25,152 nucleotides of DNA from contig JANPLZ010000023.1 in the NCBI GenBank assembly GCA_031422555.1, forward strand, positions 1 to 25,152. The letters run 5' to 3'. Source of the DNA: JANNAT01 sp031422555. GTDB taxonomy: Bacteria; Pseudomonadota; Alphaproteobacteria; Rhodobacterales; Rhodobacteraceae. Both the position numbers and the translations under genes were made by a program. The notes under the pieces are model-generated. The model ran no database searches. It was not told where the DNA came from and was given only the letters and a program-made list of their open reading frames with translations. Position 1 is the first letter of the stretch. The number at the start of each line of letters is the position of its first letter. This document shows positions 7,003 through 15,289 of this stretch, piece by piece.

Positions 7003-8322
7003 ATGGCCAATATATCGGTCTTTGGAATTGGGTACGTTGGCGTGGTGTCAGCCGCCTGTCTGGCGCGCGATGGGCACAGGGTCATTGCCGTCGACATCGA
7101 ACCCAACCGTGTCGATGTCATCAATTCGGGGCGCTCGCCCATCGTTGAAAACGGGTTGGACGCCTTGATCGTAGATGGGGTCGCGGACGGTTTGTTGTCG
7201 GCCACGCTGAATGCAGAAGGTGCGATTGCGCAAACGGACGCCAGCTTTGTCTGCGTTGGCACGCCAAGCAACCCGGACGGGTCGGTGGGTCTGTCCTATG
7301 TGATCGGCGCCTGCGAGATCATCGGTCGCGCCATCGCCAGAAAGCAGGCGTTTCATTCGGTCATCATCCGGTCAACCATTGTGCCCGGCACGATGGAAAC
7401 AGTGTGCATACCGACTTTGGAGGCGGCATCCGGCCTGAAGGCGGGGGTTGATTTCGGGGTGGGATACTACCCGGAATTTCTGCGTGAAAGCACCGCAATC
7501 GAAGATTACGACAATCCGGGCCTGATTGTGTTTGGTGCGCTGGATCAGCCGACCTTCGCAATATTGAACCTGTTGAACAAGGACATGCCTTGCGCCACGC
7601 ACGAGGTTGATGTGCGCACCGCCGAGATGGTGAAATACACCTCGAACACTTGGCGGGCGGTGAAGGTTACCTTCGCGAACGAGATCGGTAATATCGCCAA
7701 GGCCTGTGGTCTGGACGGCCAGCTGGTGATGAAGCTGTTGTGTTCGGATGACAAAGTAAACATCAGTTCACATTTTATGCGTCCCGGCTTTGCGTTCGGC
7801 GGCTCTTGCCTGCCGAAAGACGTGCGTGCTTTACGGCAACTTGCAAAGGCCCGTGATGTTCAGGCCCCGCTTATGGCTGCGATCTTGCAGGCAAATGATG
7901 CCCAGATCGACCGAGCGGTGCAAATGGTTGCAGACACCGGCAAGAAGATGGTTGGCCTTGTCGGCATCAGCTTCAAGCCCGGCACCGATGATCTGCGTGA
8001 AAGCCCGCTTGCCGAACTGGCGTCGCGCCTGATCGCAGACGGCCATGATGTGCAGGTTTATGACCCCAATGTCAGCACCGGCTACGCTCAGGATCTGGTG
8101 GGATCAGGCCGGGGCAATGATGTGGTGCCAGACCTGCGCGACCGCATGGTGCCGACGATTGAGGCGCTGATCAACTCGTCCGACATGATTCTTGTCGGCA
8201 ACAGCTATGCCGAAGCGGTGGAGCCGTTGCGCCGCGCGCTGAACGATCAGCCCATGGTTGACCTGACACGTTTGCAGCCGGGTCTGGTTTCAAGCGGCAC
8301 CTATCAGGGCATCTGCTGGTAA
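7003..8322 (+). CDS. algD: GDP-mannose 6-dehydrogenase
   Basis: Converts GDP-mannose to GDP-mannuronate with two NAD+, the committing step of alginate synthesis, in the cytoplasm. The 439-residue protein starts MANISVFGIGYVGVVSAACLA: a beta-alpha-beta NAD-binding fold with the motif GxGxxG at residues 8-13. Other landmarks are CVGTPSN (84-90), YYPEFLRES (155-163), EMVKYTSNTWRAVKVTFANE and the catalytic cysteine in FGGSCLPKD (Cys269). The C-terminal domain has GISFKPGTDDLRESP. EFLRES and the FGGSCLPKD surroundings match AlgD rather than UDP-glucose dehydrogenase. ATG 7003 is preferred to the in-frame TTG 6985, since it aligns with AlgD starts and has a GAGA-type site. It is the first gene of the operon and its stop is one base before the alg8 start. 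Confidence 0.95.
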   Translation: MANISVFGIGYVGVVSAACLARDGHRVIAVDIEPNRVDVINSGRSPIVENGLDALIVDGVADGLLSATLNAEGAIAQTDASFVCVGTPSNPDGSVGLSYVIGACEIIGRAIARKQAFHSVIIRSTIVPGTMETVCIPTLEAASGLKAGVDFGVGYYPEFLRESTAIEDYDNPGLIVFGALDQPTFAILNLLNKDMPCATHEVDVRTAEMVKYTSNTWRAVKVTFANEIGNIAKACGLDGQLVMKLLCSDDKVNISSHFMRPGFAFGGSCLPKDVRALRQLAKARDVQAPLMAAILQANDAQIDRAVQMVADTGKKMVGLVGISFKPGTDDLRESPLAELASRLIADGHDVQVYDPNVSTGYAQDLVGSGRGNDVVPDLRDRMVPTIEALINSSDMILVGNSYAEAVEPLRRALNDQPMVDLTRLQPGLVSSGTYQGICW

Positions 8323-8323
8323 G

Positions 8324-9787
8324 ATGCAGATCGTCGGCCACGCCCTTTATTTGCTGGTGCTGGGCATACTTTTGTTCAGCTTCTCCCTCGGTGCACTGGA
8401 TGGTGCCGAGGGGGCCATTGTGGTGCTGGGTGTGATTGGCATCTGGCGCTATTCCTGGGCGGCAATCAATTTTTGCCGGGCGGGCTGGTATTTGTGGGTG
8501 GCCTATCCCGCCATGCGTGCCAAGGCCGGGATCGCCTATCAGCAGCGGACGACGGCGGCCCACGCCTTCTTTCTTGTCACCAGCTACAAGATCGAACCCG
8601 ATGTCACTACGCGGGTATACCAGTCGATATTTGCGGCTGCGGCCCAGTCGGCGGGCGGGGCAACGGTTGTCGCATCAGTGGTAGACGGGGCCGATCTGCG
8701 GCTGGTGCGTTCGGTATTCGCGCTGATGCGCACCGATATGTCGAGCGTGCGACTGATCGTTGATCAGGTGCCGGGCACCGGCAAGCGCGATGCCTTGGCG
8801 AAGGCATTGCGCATCATCACGGCACAGGCCCCGTCGTGGCGCGACATTGTGATTTTTGTCGATGGCGACAGCTGTGTGCCCCTTGATGTGGTGGCACGGT
8901 CTGCACCGTTCTTCTGTGATCCGGCCGTAGGCGGGCTGACAACAGACGAAACCGTTGAGATCAACGACGCGCCGCTGTTCCGCGATTGGTTCGCGCTGCG
9001 CTTTACCCAGCGGCAGATGATGATGTCGTCAATGGGCCTTAGCCGTCGCGTGCTGACGTTGACGGGCCGGATGTCAGTGTTTCGTGCTGATCTGGCCACC
9101 GATCCGGGCTTTATCCGGCAGGTTCAAAGCGATTTTCTGGATCACTGGCGTTTGGGCCGGGTGACATTTCTGACCGGCGATGACAAATCGACGTGGTTCT
9201 GGTTGCTGAAGAATGGCTACCAGATGCTTTACCTGCCTGATGTGCAGACAGTGTCGATGGAACGTCAGCCGCTGCCCGGTTTTGTAGACTCGGCCGTGAC
9301 GCTGATGGTGCGCTGGTTTGGCAACATGATGCGCACCAACGGTCGGGCGCTGGCGTTGCCTGCGTCAAAGATCGGGTTGTTTACCTGGTGGTCCCTTCTC
9401 GACCAACGGGTATCGGTCTGGACAACGCTGGCCGGGCCGCTGGGTGTTTTGCTGACGGCCATACTGGTCAACCCGATGATCCTGCCGGCCTACATCGCCT
9501 GGCTGATGGCAACGCGATACGTCTTTTGTGCGGTGCTGTCGCTGTTTCGGGGTGGCGGCTTTCCGATCAGCTATCCGTTTCTTTTGTATTTCAGCCAGAT
9601 CGTTGGGGCCGCCACCAAAAGCTTTGTCATGTTCCGCTTGGACCGACAGCGCTGGACGCGGCAAACCTCGGCTTTTGTTCCGCGCTCGGGTGCGGCCCGG
9701 CTGGGAAATATCCTTTCGTCTTACGTCCATATCCTGACGCTCGGCTGGCTGACGATGGGTGTGTTGTTTGTCTCAGGCCTGCTTTGA
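8324..9787 (+). CDS. alg8: mannuronan synthase catalytic subunit, glycosyltransferase family 2
   Basis: Inner-membrane polymerase that links mannuronate from GDP-mannuronate and passes the chain to the periplasm. 487 residues. There are two N-terminal membrane helices (about 5-47), a cytoplasmic GT2 domain and several C-terminal helices (about 365-485). Catalytic motifs visible: VDGDS with Asp180 and Asp182, the nucleotide and metal site; TGDDKS with Asp286/287, the acceptor-base region; and RW at 330-331, standing where the (Q/R)xxRW motif falls. YKIEP after the first strand and GKRDAL (153-158) are typical of Alg8. The start follows the algD stop by one base. It works with Alg44, next in the operon. 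All expected catalytic residues are present, so it should be active. Confidence 0.93.
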   Translation: MQIVGHALYLLVLGILLFSFSLGALDGAEGAIVVLGVIGIWRYSWAAINFCRAGWYLWVAYPAMRAKAGIAYQQRTTAAHAFFLVTSYKIEPDVTTRVYQSIFAAAAQSAGGATVVASVVDGADLRLVRSVFALMRTDMSSVRLIVDQVPGTGKRDALAKALRIITAQAPSWRDIVIFVDGDSCVPLDVVARSAPFFCDPAVGGLTTDETVEINDAPLFRDWFALRFTQRQMMMSSMGLSRRVLTLTGRMSVFRADLATDPGFIRQVQSDFLDHWRLGRVTFLTGDDKSTWFWLLKNGYQMLYLPDVQTVSMERQPLPGFVDSAVTLMVRWFGNMMRTNGRALALPASKIGLFTWWSLLDQRVSVWTTLAGPLGVLLTAILVNPMILPAYIAWLMATRYVFCAVLSLFRGGGFPISYPFLLYFSQIVGAATKSFVMFRLDRQRWTRQTSAFVPRSGAARLGNILSSYVHILTLGWLTMGVLFVSGLL

Positions 9788-9811
9788 CTGTTTGCTGGAA
9801 AGGCAAAATTT

Positions 9812-10891
9812 ATGGAAAATCTTGTGCGACCCAAAGCGTCCCGTTTGCCCGGCAATCTGCCTGCAGGCAATGATCACCCCGTCGTTGCCTTGCCGTTCAG
9901 CGCGGTGATCGACGGGCGGCAGTTTCATGGCCGGGGGCTGTCGCTGGTGGCGGCTTATGTTGCAGGGCTGATGGACCCGGCGGTGCTGAATGCCACGCGC
10001 ATCGTGCGGCTGATGTTTCAGTTTGACGGGTTTGCCGTGACGCTGGTGGTGGATGTCACGGTGCGCGAGGGCGCTGCCGGATCGGGCGAGGCAGAGCTGA
10101 TCTTTGTCAACCCGACCGGGCCGCATCTGGCACAGCTGCGCCATATCCTGAATGCGTTCATCGCGGGCGATCTTGTTGGCCTTGGCCAGACCATCGGCGT
10201 GGCCGGAACGGCAGCTCCCAAAGGGCTGAAAGCCGAGCCTGCACCGGAACGCCGGCTTTCGCTGCGCCGCCTGTTGGGCGGAGCGGCCGTTGGCGCGTTT
10301 TCACTGGCACTGGTGGCACTTGCGGGCGCTCTTGCCTATCAAAAGCTGTTCGTGACGCTGGTGCCGACGCTGGGCACGGTTGTGACCACCGGCGAGGTTC
10401 TGCGCGCCACGACAACAGGCCAGATCGTGTTTCTTGATCTGACAGCAGGCAAGGGCGAAATCGGCGTCGCAATTCAGGCCCCATCCGGTGATGTGCAAAG
10501 CCTGATGATGCCATGCGACTGCACGGCCACAACAAACGGCTTGCGCGAAGGATCTACCATCCTGATGGGGGAGCCGGTGATCAATCTTGCAGCAGCCGAT
10601 GACCAATATCTGGTGGCAGCCACCCTACCTACGGCAATGATTTTCGATCTGGCCGGATCAGGGCAGATCGAACTGACCTACCCGGACGGCCAGTCGGTGA
10701 ACGCGGCGCTGGAATCGGCCTCTCCGATCACGGCAGAGGCGCAGGCGGTGTTGTTGCGCCCCGACGCAGGCCTTGATGCCTCGAGGATAGGACAGCCGGT
10801 GCAGGTGCGCATCCTGCACAGCACAGGTGGGGTCGCAGAGTGGGCCGATGCCATACGCACGCGTTTCGTTTCAATGTTTGAAGGGGTATGA
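9812..10891 (+). CDS. alg44: alginate polymerisation protein Alg44 with a degenerate PilZ domain
   Basis: 359 residues in the Alg44 layout: N-terminal cytoplasmic PilZ-like domain (about 20-130), one membrane helix (about 155-176), and a periplasmic membrane-fusion-like domain keeping the MPCDC stretch (233-237) of Alg44. In Pseudomonas the PilZ domain binds c-di-GMP through RxxxR and (D/N)xSxxG and so switches on Alg8. Here the matching segment NDHPVVALPF (20-29) has no RxxxR, and RGLSLVAAYVAG (41-52) keeps only the Ser (Gly, Ser, Ala where D/N, S, G are expected). ATG 9812 lies 25 bases after alg8; a GGAAAGG site precedes it. Identity is supported by position and the CDC motif. c-di-GMP binding looks lost, but this rests on a hand alignment. 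Confidence 0.85.
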   Translation: MENLVRPKASRLPGNLPAGNDHPVVALPFSAVIDGRQFHGRGLSLVAAYVAGLMDPAVLNATRIVRLMFQFDGFAVTLVVDVTVREGAAGSGEAELIFVNPTGPHLAQLRHILNAFIAGDLVGLGQTIGVAGTAAPKGLKAEPAPERRLSLRRLLGGAAVGAFSLALVALAGALAYQKLFVTLVPTLGTVVTTGEVLRATTTGQIVFLDLTAGKGEIGVAIQAPSGDVQSLMMPCDCTATTNGLREGSTILMGEPVINLAAADDQYLVAATLPTAMIFDLAGSGQIELTYPDGQSVNAALESASPITAEAQAVLLRPDAGLDASRIGQPVQVRILHSTGGVAEWADAIRTRFVSMFEGV

Positions 10892-10895
10892 AATT

Positions 10896-12335
10896 ATGAA
10901 GACCATTCATCCGCTTATCTTATGTGGTGGCATGGGCTCGCGCCTGTGGCCAATGTCGCGCATTGATCAGCCCAAGCAGTTTCAGCAGATCAACGGCAGG
11001 GGCAGCCTGACCTATTTCCAGACCACGGTGCAACGCCATCGCGGGTCCCTGTTTCACGACCCGATCGTGGTAACCAACGCGGCACAGTCCGATCTGGTCA
11101 ACCAGCAGTTGATCGAAATTCAGGCCACTGGCCACATCATCGGTGAACCTGTTGGACGCAACACCGGCCCCGCTGTGCTTGCGGCGGCTTTGTCGATCTT
11201 GTCAGATGATCCAGAGGCGATGCTGTTGGTGCTGCCGTCTGATCACATCATCAACGGTGATCTGAATGCCACGGTTGCCCGCATGGCGGCGGCGGCGGCA
11301 GGTGGGCAGATCATCACTTTCGGGGTGACCCCGGGCTATGCCGAAACGGGCTATGGCTATATCATCGACGGTGGCAAGGTTGAAGGGTATGCAGGCCTGC
11401 ACAAGGTGGCGCGGTTCATCGAAAAGCCGGCAGCCGAGGTTGCACAGCGCCTGATCGACGAAGGCACGGCCTATTGGGCGTCAGGCATCAGTTTGTTTCG
11501 CGCCGACGTGATCTGCAATGAATTCCGCAGGCTTGATCCGCGCACCTTTGCAGCGGTGACCCGCGCGGTAGAGGAAGCCCAGCCTACCGACCACGGCATC
11601 ACGCTGCATGAAGCCGCTTTTCGCGACGCGCGCGATGAGCCGACCGAGCGCGCAATCTTTGAAAACAGCCCCGCCATCGCGCTGGCACCGATTGATGTGC
11701 AATGGGATGATGTGGGGGCTTGGGCCTCGGTCTATGACGTGAATACCAAATCGGATGCAGGCAACGTCACCAATGGCGACGTGATGACGCTGGACACCAC
11801 GAATTCGCTGATCCGCAGTGACGGACGGCTGGTGGTGGTGGTCGGGATGGACAACCTCATCGTGGTGGACACCAAGGATGCGCTGCTGGTGACTGACCGC
11901 GAACATGCCCAGCAGGTCAAGACGGTGGTTGAAAAGCTGAAATCCGGCGGCCGCAGGGAAGTTGTCAGCCATACCTATCGCAACCGTGCATGGGGCGGAA
12001 TTGAGGCGTTGCTGACCGAAGATCCGGATTACCGACTGGAAAAGCTGACTGTGCTGCCGGGGTCAACAATGAAGATCAATGGCCACGGTCTGGGCGACAG
12101 CTTTTTGTCCGTCGTGGCAGGCCAAGGCACCTATCTTGAGGACGCGCAAGGCAAAGATCAGACGCTTGAGTTGGGCACCATGCTGACCATCGACAAGGAT
12201 ACCGAGATCAGCCTGACCAACAATGCCACCTCTGAACTGCACGCCATCCTGCTGTCAACAACCCCTCCGGTGAATATGGCGACCGCAAGGCCACTGCGGT
12301 CAGTCCCGACGGCACGGGTAGCGGCCAATGGCTGA
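10896..12335 (+). CDS. algA: mannose-1-phosphate guanylyltransferase with a degenerate isomerase domain
   Basis: Makes GDP-mannose from mannose 1-phosphate and GTP, feeding AlgD. 479 residues, the usual AlgA length. The nucleotidyltransferase domain has LCGGMGSRLWPMSR (9-22), the PKQF acceptor loop, LPSDHII, GYGYI, FIEKP (174-178) and WDDVGAW (270-276). The C-terminal cupin (about 360-455) is the type II phosphomannose isomerase domain. It still shows AWGG and the PGS turn, but the His-rich metal motif (QMHHHRAEHW in classical members) reads KINGHGLGDSF (393-403), and the later His-bearing loop reads IDKDTEISLTNN. The isomerase activity is probably lost, so mannose 1-phosphate must come from elsewhere. 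The start is ATG 10896 behind GAAGGGG; the upstream extension overlaps alg44 and is unlikely. Confidence 0.9.
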   Translation: MKTIHPLILCGGMGSRLWPMSRIDQPKQFQQINGRGSLTYFQTTVQRHRGSLFHDPIVVTNAAQSDLVNQQLIEIQATGHIIGEPVGRNTGPAVLAAALSILSDDPEAMLLVLPSDHIINGDLNATVARMAAAAAGGQIITFGVTPGYAETGYGYIIDGGKVEGYAGLHKVARFIEKPAAEVAQRLIDEGTAYWASGISLFRADVICNEFRRLDPRTFAAVTRAVEEAQPTDHGITLHEAAFRDARDEPTERAIFENSPAIALAPIDVQWDDVGAWASVYDVNTKSDAGNVTNGDVMTLDTTNSLIRSDGRLVVVVGMDNLIVVDTKDALLVTDREHAQQVKTVVEKLKSGGRREVVSHTYRNRAWGGIEALLTEDPDYRLEKLTVLPGSTMKINGHGLGDSFLSVVAGQGTYLEDAQGKDQTLELGTMLTIDKDTEISLTNNATSELHAILLSTTPPVNMATARPLRSVPTARVAANG

Positions 12336-13848
12336 CGGCATCGGGGCTTTGCTCATCTGGGCGGCGGCTGTTTGGCCATGGGGGGCCGCAGCCCAACCCA
12401 TGGACTATGCCACGCGCCAGCAATTCGAGGTGACGGTAGCCCAGATGAGCCAACCTGCGGCGCAAGGCACGCTTGCAGATCAGGCGCGGGCCGTAATGGC
12501 CGGCCTTGGCCTGACATCGGACATTGCCGCACCGGGCTGGGCGGACGATTTGACATCATCACCGGCGCCGACCCCGGCATTCGTGCCAGACGGTTCCGCC
12601 GTTGTTGAACTGGTCGACATCCGTTTGTTGCTGACGCAGATCGCCATTCAGTCCGGCGCGCGTGACCATATCGCCTTGGTGCGCGCACAGGGCCCGCGTG
12701 ACCACGGCGTTATTCTTTTGCGCGGCGGGCGTGTCACCCTTGATGAACTTTTTGCCCTTGTGCAGGGCACCCCGGCACAAGCCTTTGTAACGCAAAGCGA
12801 TGCCGGGCTGGTGCTGACGCGTCCGCTTGCCATCTGGGCAGATGCGGGCCTGACACTGGGCGAGGCGGAAAAGTTGATCCTCGTGCGCCCCTCGGGCAGC
12901 TTCGTGATCAATCTGGGCTGGCTTGACTTGCACGGTGGCGCCATCGTTGGCGCCGGCGGCCCAAATACCAGCGAGGCCGGTTTCCGCCCCTTTGTGCTGA
13001 CGGCAGGGCGGGGCATTTTCACTGCACGGGCGGCCAAATTCCGGGCGCTTGGGTTTGGCGATGCCGCGGTTTTTGGTGGCATTGCAGTTGTGAATACCGG
13101 TCTTGTTGCGCCGGATCATGCCTCGTCTGTCACCGACAGCACTTTGGTTAACGTGCGCAGCCTTGCCCTGCTGGGCACCACAGGCGCGACTGTGTCTGGC
13201 AACCATATTTCCGGATCAGATGGCACCGCCATTCTGCTTTCGCAAGTGATCGACAGCGTGGTGCATGAAAACCGGCTTGATGCCTTGTCAGGGCCACAGG
13301 CCATTCGGGTAACCGCGGCAGCATCAAGTGTCAAAATCAGCGGCAACCTTGTGTCGGGTTCGCCGCGCACCGGCATATTGGTTGACCGTGACAGCCGTTA
13401 TGTGCGGGTGACGGGCAACGTGGTGCAGGGCAGCCTGACCACGGGTATTGGCACGAACAACGCCACCTGCGTTGCGATCACGGGCAATCTTGTCGCCACA
13501 AATGGCGGCGTCGGCGTAAACCTGTCTGACACGGATGCCGCAACCGTCAGCGCCAATGCCTTGCTATTCAATCACGGCTCGGGGTTGCTGCTGCGCAATC
13601 AAACGGCCGCTGCCGTGGTGCAGGTGGCGGGCAATGTCTTTTTCGGCAACGGTGATGGCCTGCGCGGGGCCACACCCGGCAAACTGTCCCTGCACGTCAA
13701 CAACTTTGACGGCCAGACCCCACGGGTGTTCGCCGGGGACTTTGCCCCTTTGACGGTTCCGTGGCTGCGCAGCCGCCGTGATGCAACGCCCTTTGTGATG
13801 GCCGCCGCGCCCTCATCCACCGCTTGCGCAAAGTCCGGAGCAAACTGA
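12328..13848 (+). CDS. AlgG-like periplasmic right-handed beta-helix protein without the DPHD motif
   Basis: 506 residues with a signal peptide ending near AAAQP (residue 23). The second half (about 255-460) is a parallel beta-helix with recurring GN.. turns: GNHISGS, ENRLDAL, GNLVSGS, GNVVQGS, GNLVATN and GNVFFGN. In Pseudomonas AlgG, a mannuronan C5-epimerase, catalysis depends on His and Asp in DPHD. Aligning the coil before (H)ENRLDAL with the AlgG coil puts LLSQ (303-306) at that place. The following GILVDRDS (349-356) matches the AlgG GIVLDRNS-type strand, which supports the register. It overlaps the end of algA by eight bases and couples to algI by TGATG. It is probably a scaffold or polymer-guarding subunit rather than an epimerase. 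A different, unrecognised active site remains possible. Confidence 0.75.
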   Translation: MADGIGALLIWAAAVWPWGAAAQPMDYATRQQFEVTVAQMSQPAAQGTLADQARAVMAGLGLTSDIAAPGWADDLTSSPAPTPAFVPDGSAVVELVDIRLLLTQIAIQSGARDHIALVRAQGPRDHGVILLRGGRVTLDELFALVQGTPAQAFVTQSDAGLVLTRPLAIWADAGLTLGEAEKLILVRPSGSFVINLGWLDLHGGAIVGAGGPNTSEAGFRPFVLTAGRGIFTARAAKFRALGFGDAAVFGGIAVVNTGLVAPDHASSVTDSTLVNVRSLALLGTTGATVSGNHISGSDGTAILLSQVIDSVVHENRLDALSGPQAIRVTAAASSVKISGNLVSGSPRTGILVDRDSRYVRVTGNVVQGSLTTGIGTNNATCVAITGNLVATNGGVGVNLSDTDAATVSANALLFNHGSGLLLRNQTAAAVVQVAGNVFFGNGDGLRGATPGKLSLHVNNFDGQTPRVFAGDFAPLTVPWLRSRRDATPFVMAAAPSSTACAKSGAN

Positions 13849-15281
13849 TGGTATTTTCATCCGAAACCTTTCTGTTTCTGTTCCTGCCGCTGTTTCTGGC
13901 GCTGTATTACCTGACGCCGACGCGGTTCCGGTCGGTCACCATTCTGGTTGCGTCCTATGCCTTTTATGGCTGGTGGCGGATTGATTTTCTGGGCCTGCTG
14001 TTTGCAACGACGCTGTGGACCTATATCTTTGGCCGCGCCATTGGTGCAGCCACAAGTCCGCGGTCTGCCAAGACCTTTCTGATTGTCGGCCTTGTGGGTT
14101 GTCTGGCTGTGCTGGGCGTGTTCAAATACCTGAATTTCTTTATCGACAGTTTTGCCACACTGTGGGGAACAGATGCCAATGGTCTGGGCGTGCACTGGCG
14201 CCTGATCCTGCCGATCGGCGTGTCATTCTATGTGTTTCAGGCGGTCAGTTATCTGGTCGATGTCTACCGCAAGGACGCCGAGGCCACCGCAAGCTTTTTC
14301 GACTTTGCAGCCTTTATCGCGCTGTTCCCGCAGCTGATTGCCGGGCCTATCCTGCGCTTCAAGGATCTGGCCGGTCAATTTGCCCACAGGGAGCATTCGC
14401 TTGATCTTTTCGTCAACGGCACCACGATCTTTGCCATCGGTCTGGCCAAAAAGGTGCTGCTGGCCGACACAGTTGCGCCGCTGGCCAATCTTACATTCCA
14501 GTCCTCCGATCCCAGCCTTGCCGTGGCGTGGCTGGGGGCGATTGCCTACATGATTCAGCTGTATTTCGATTTTTCGGGCTATAGCGATATGGCCATCGGC
14601 CTTGGGATGATGCTGGGCTTTCACTTCATGCACAACTTTGACACGCCATATATCAGCCGCTCGATCACCGAATTCTGGCGGCGCTGGCACATCAGCCTTT
14701 CGGTTTGGCTGCGTGATTACCTCTACATTCCGTTGGGCGGCAACCGCAAAGGCGGGGCGCGGACGTATGTAAACCTGATGCTGGTCATGCTTTTGGGCGG
14801 GTTGTGGCACGGGGCCAACTGGACCTTTGTGCTGTGGGGGTTGTGGCATGGCAGCTGGCTTGCGCTGGAACGTGCGACGGGACGGGCCAAGGCAACTGAC
14901 CTGACCGCGCTGGTCACAACCCTTCTGATTGTGCTGCTGGGCTGGGTTATGTTCCGCGCGGCCGACGTGACGCAGGCGATTGGTGTCTATCGCGGCATGC
15001 TGGGGCTGAACGGCGCCGCGTTGCCGCCTGAAATGGCGCTGGCCATCACTGCCGAAGGCTTGCTGTTTCTGACGCTTGGCATTGCGGTCTGCGCCTTTGA
15101 ACCGCGCTTGAATCGACTTGCGGCAACGCGGCTGCAACCCGGCATGGTGGGCGCGCATGCGGGCGGCCTGACGGTGCTGAACGCATTGGTTCCGACGGTT
15201 CTGATGCTGACGCTGGGCGCTTTCACCGTGATGAAACTGGCCGAGCAAAGCTTTTCACCATTCCTGTATTTTCAATTCTAG
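13848..15281 (+). CDS. algI: alginate O-acetyltransferase AlgI (MBOAT family)
   Basis: A multi-pass inner-membrane acyltransferase that moves acetyl groups across the membrane for alginate acetylation. The 477-residue protein starts MVFSSETFLFLFLPLFLALYY, the standard AlgI/DltB start. It contains YFDFSGYSDMAIGLG (239-253), FWRRWHISLSVWLRDYLYIPLGG and LGGLWHGANWTF with His321, the expected MBOAT catalytic histidine; His281 is the second conserved one. About ten hydrophobic segments are seen. The ATG shares a base with the stop of the AlgG-like gene (TGATG) and has a CGGAG site. The family also serves cellulose and teichoic acid acetylation, but the context fixes this as AlgI. It appears fully functional. 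Confidence 0.95.
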   Translation: MVFSSETFLFLFLPLFLALYYLTPTRFRSVTILVASYAFYGWWRIDFLGLLFATTLWTYIFGRAIGAATSPRSAKTFLIVGLVGCLAVLGVFKYLNFFIDSFATLWGTDANGLGVHWRLILPIGVSFYVFQAVSYLVDVYRKDAEATASFFDFAAFIALFPQLIAGPILRFKDLAGQFAHREHSLDLFVNGTTIFAIGLAKKVLLADTVAPLANLTFQSSDPSLAVAWLGAIAYMIQLYFDFSGYSDMAIGLGMMLGFHFMHNFDTPYISRSITEFWRRWHISLSVWLRDYLYIPLGGNRKGGARTYVNLMLVMLLGGLWHGANWTFVLWGLWHGSWLALERATGRAKATDLTALVTTLLIVLLGWVMFRAADVTQAIGVYRGMLGLNGAALPPEMALAITAEGLLFLTLGIAVCAFEPRLNRLAATRLQPGMVGAHAGGLTVLNALVPTVLMLTLGAFTVMKLAEQSFSPFLYFQF

Positions 15282-15289
15282 GGGCCCTG

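Noticed and set aside
12328..13848. Calling this gene a functional mannuronan C5-epimerase (algG)
   Set aside because: The DPHD catalytic motif is not present, so only an AlgG-like name is used and no activity is claimed.
14223..15248. A 341-codon open frame on the minus strand opposite algI
   Set aside because: It is a shadow of algI: rich in Gln, His and Arg, without domains, while the plus strand has all AlgI motifs.
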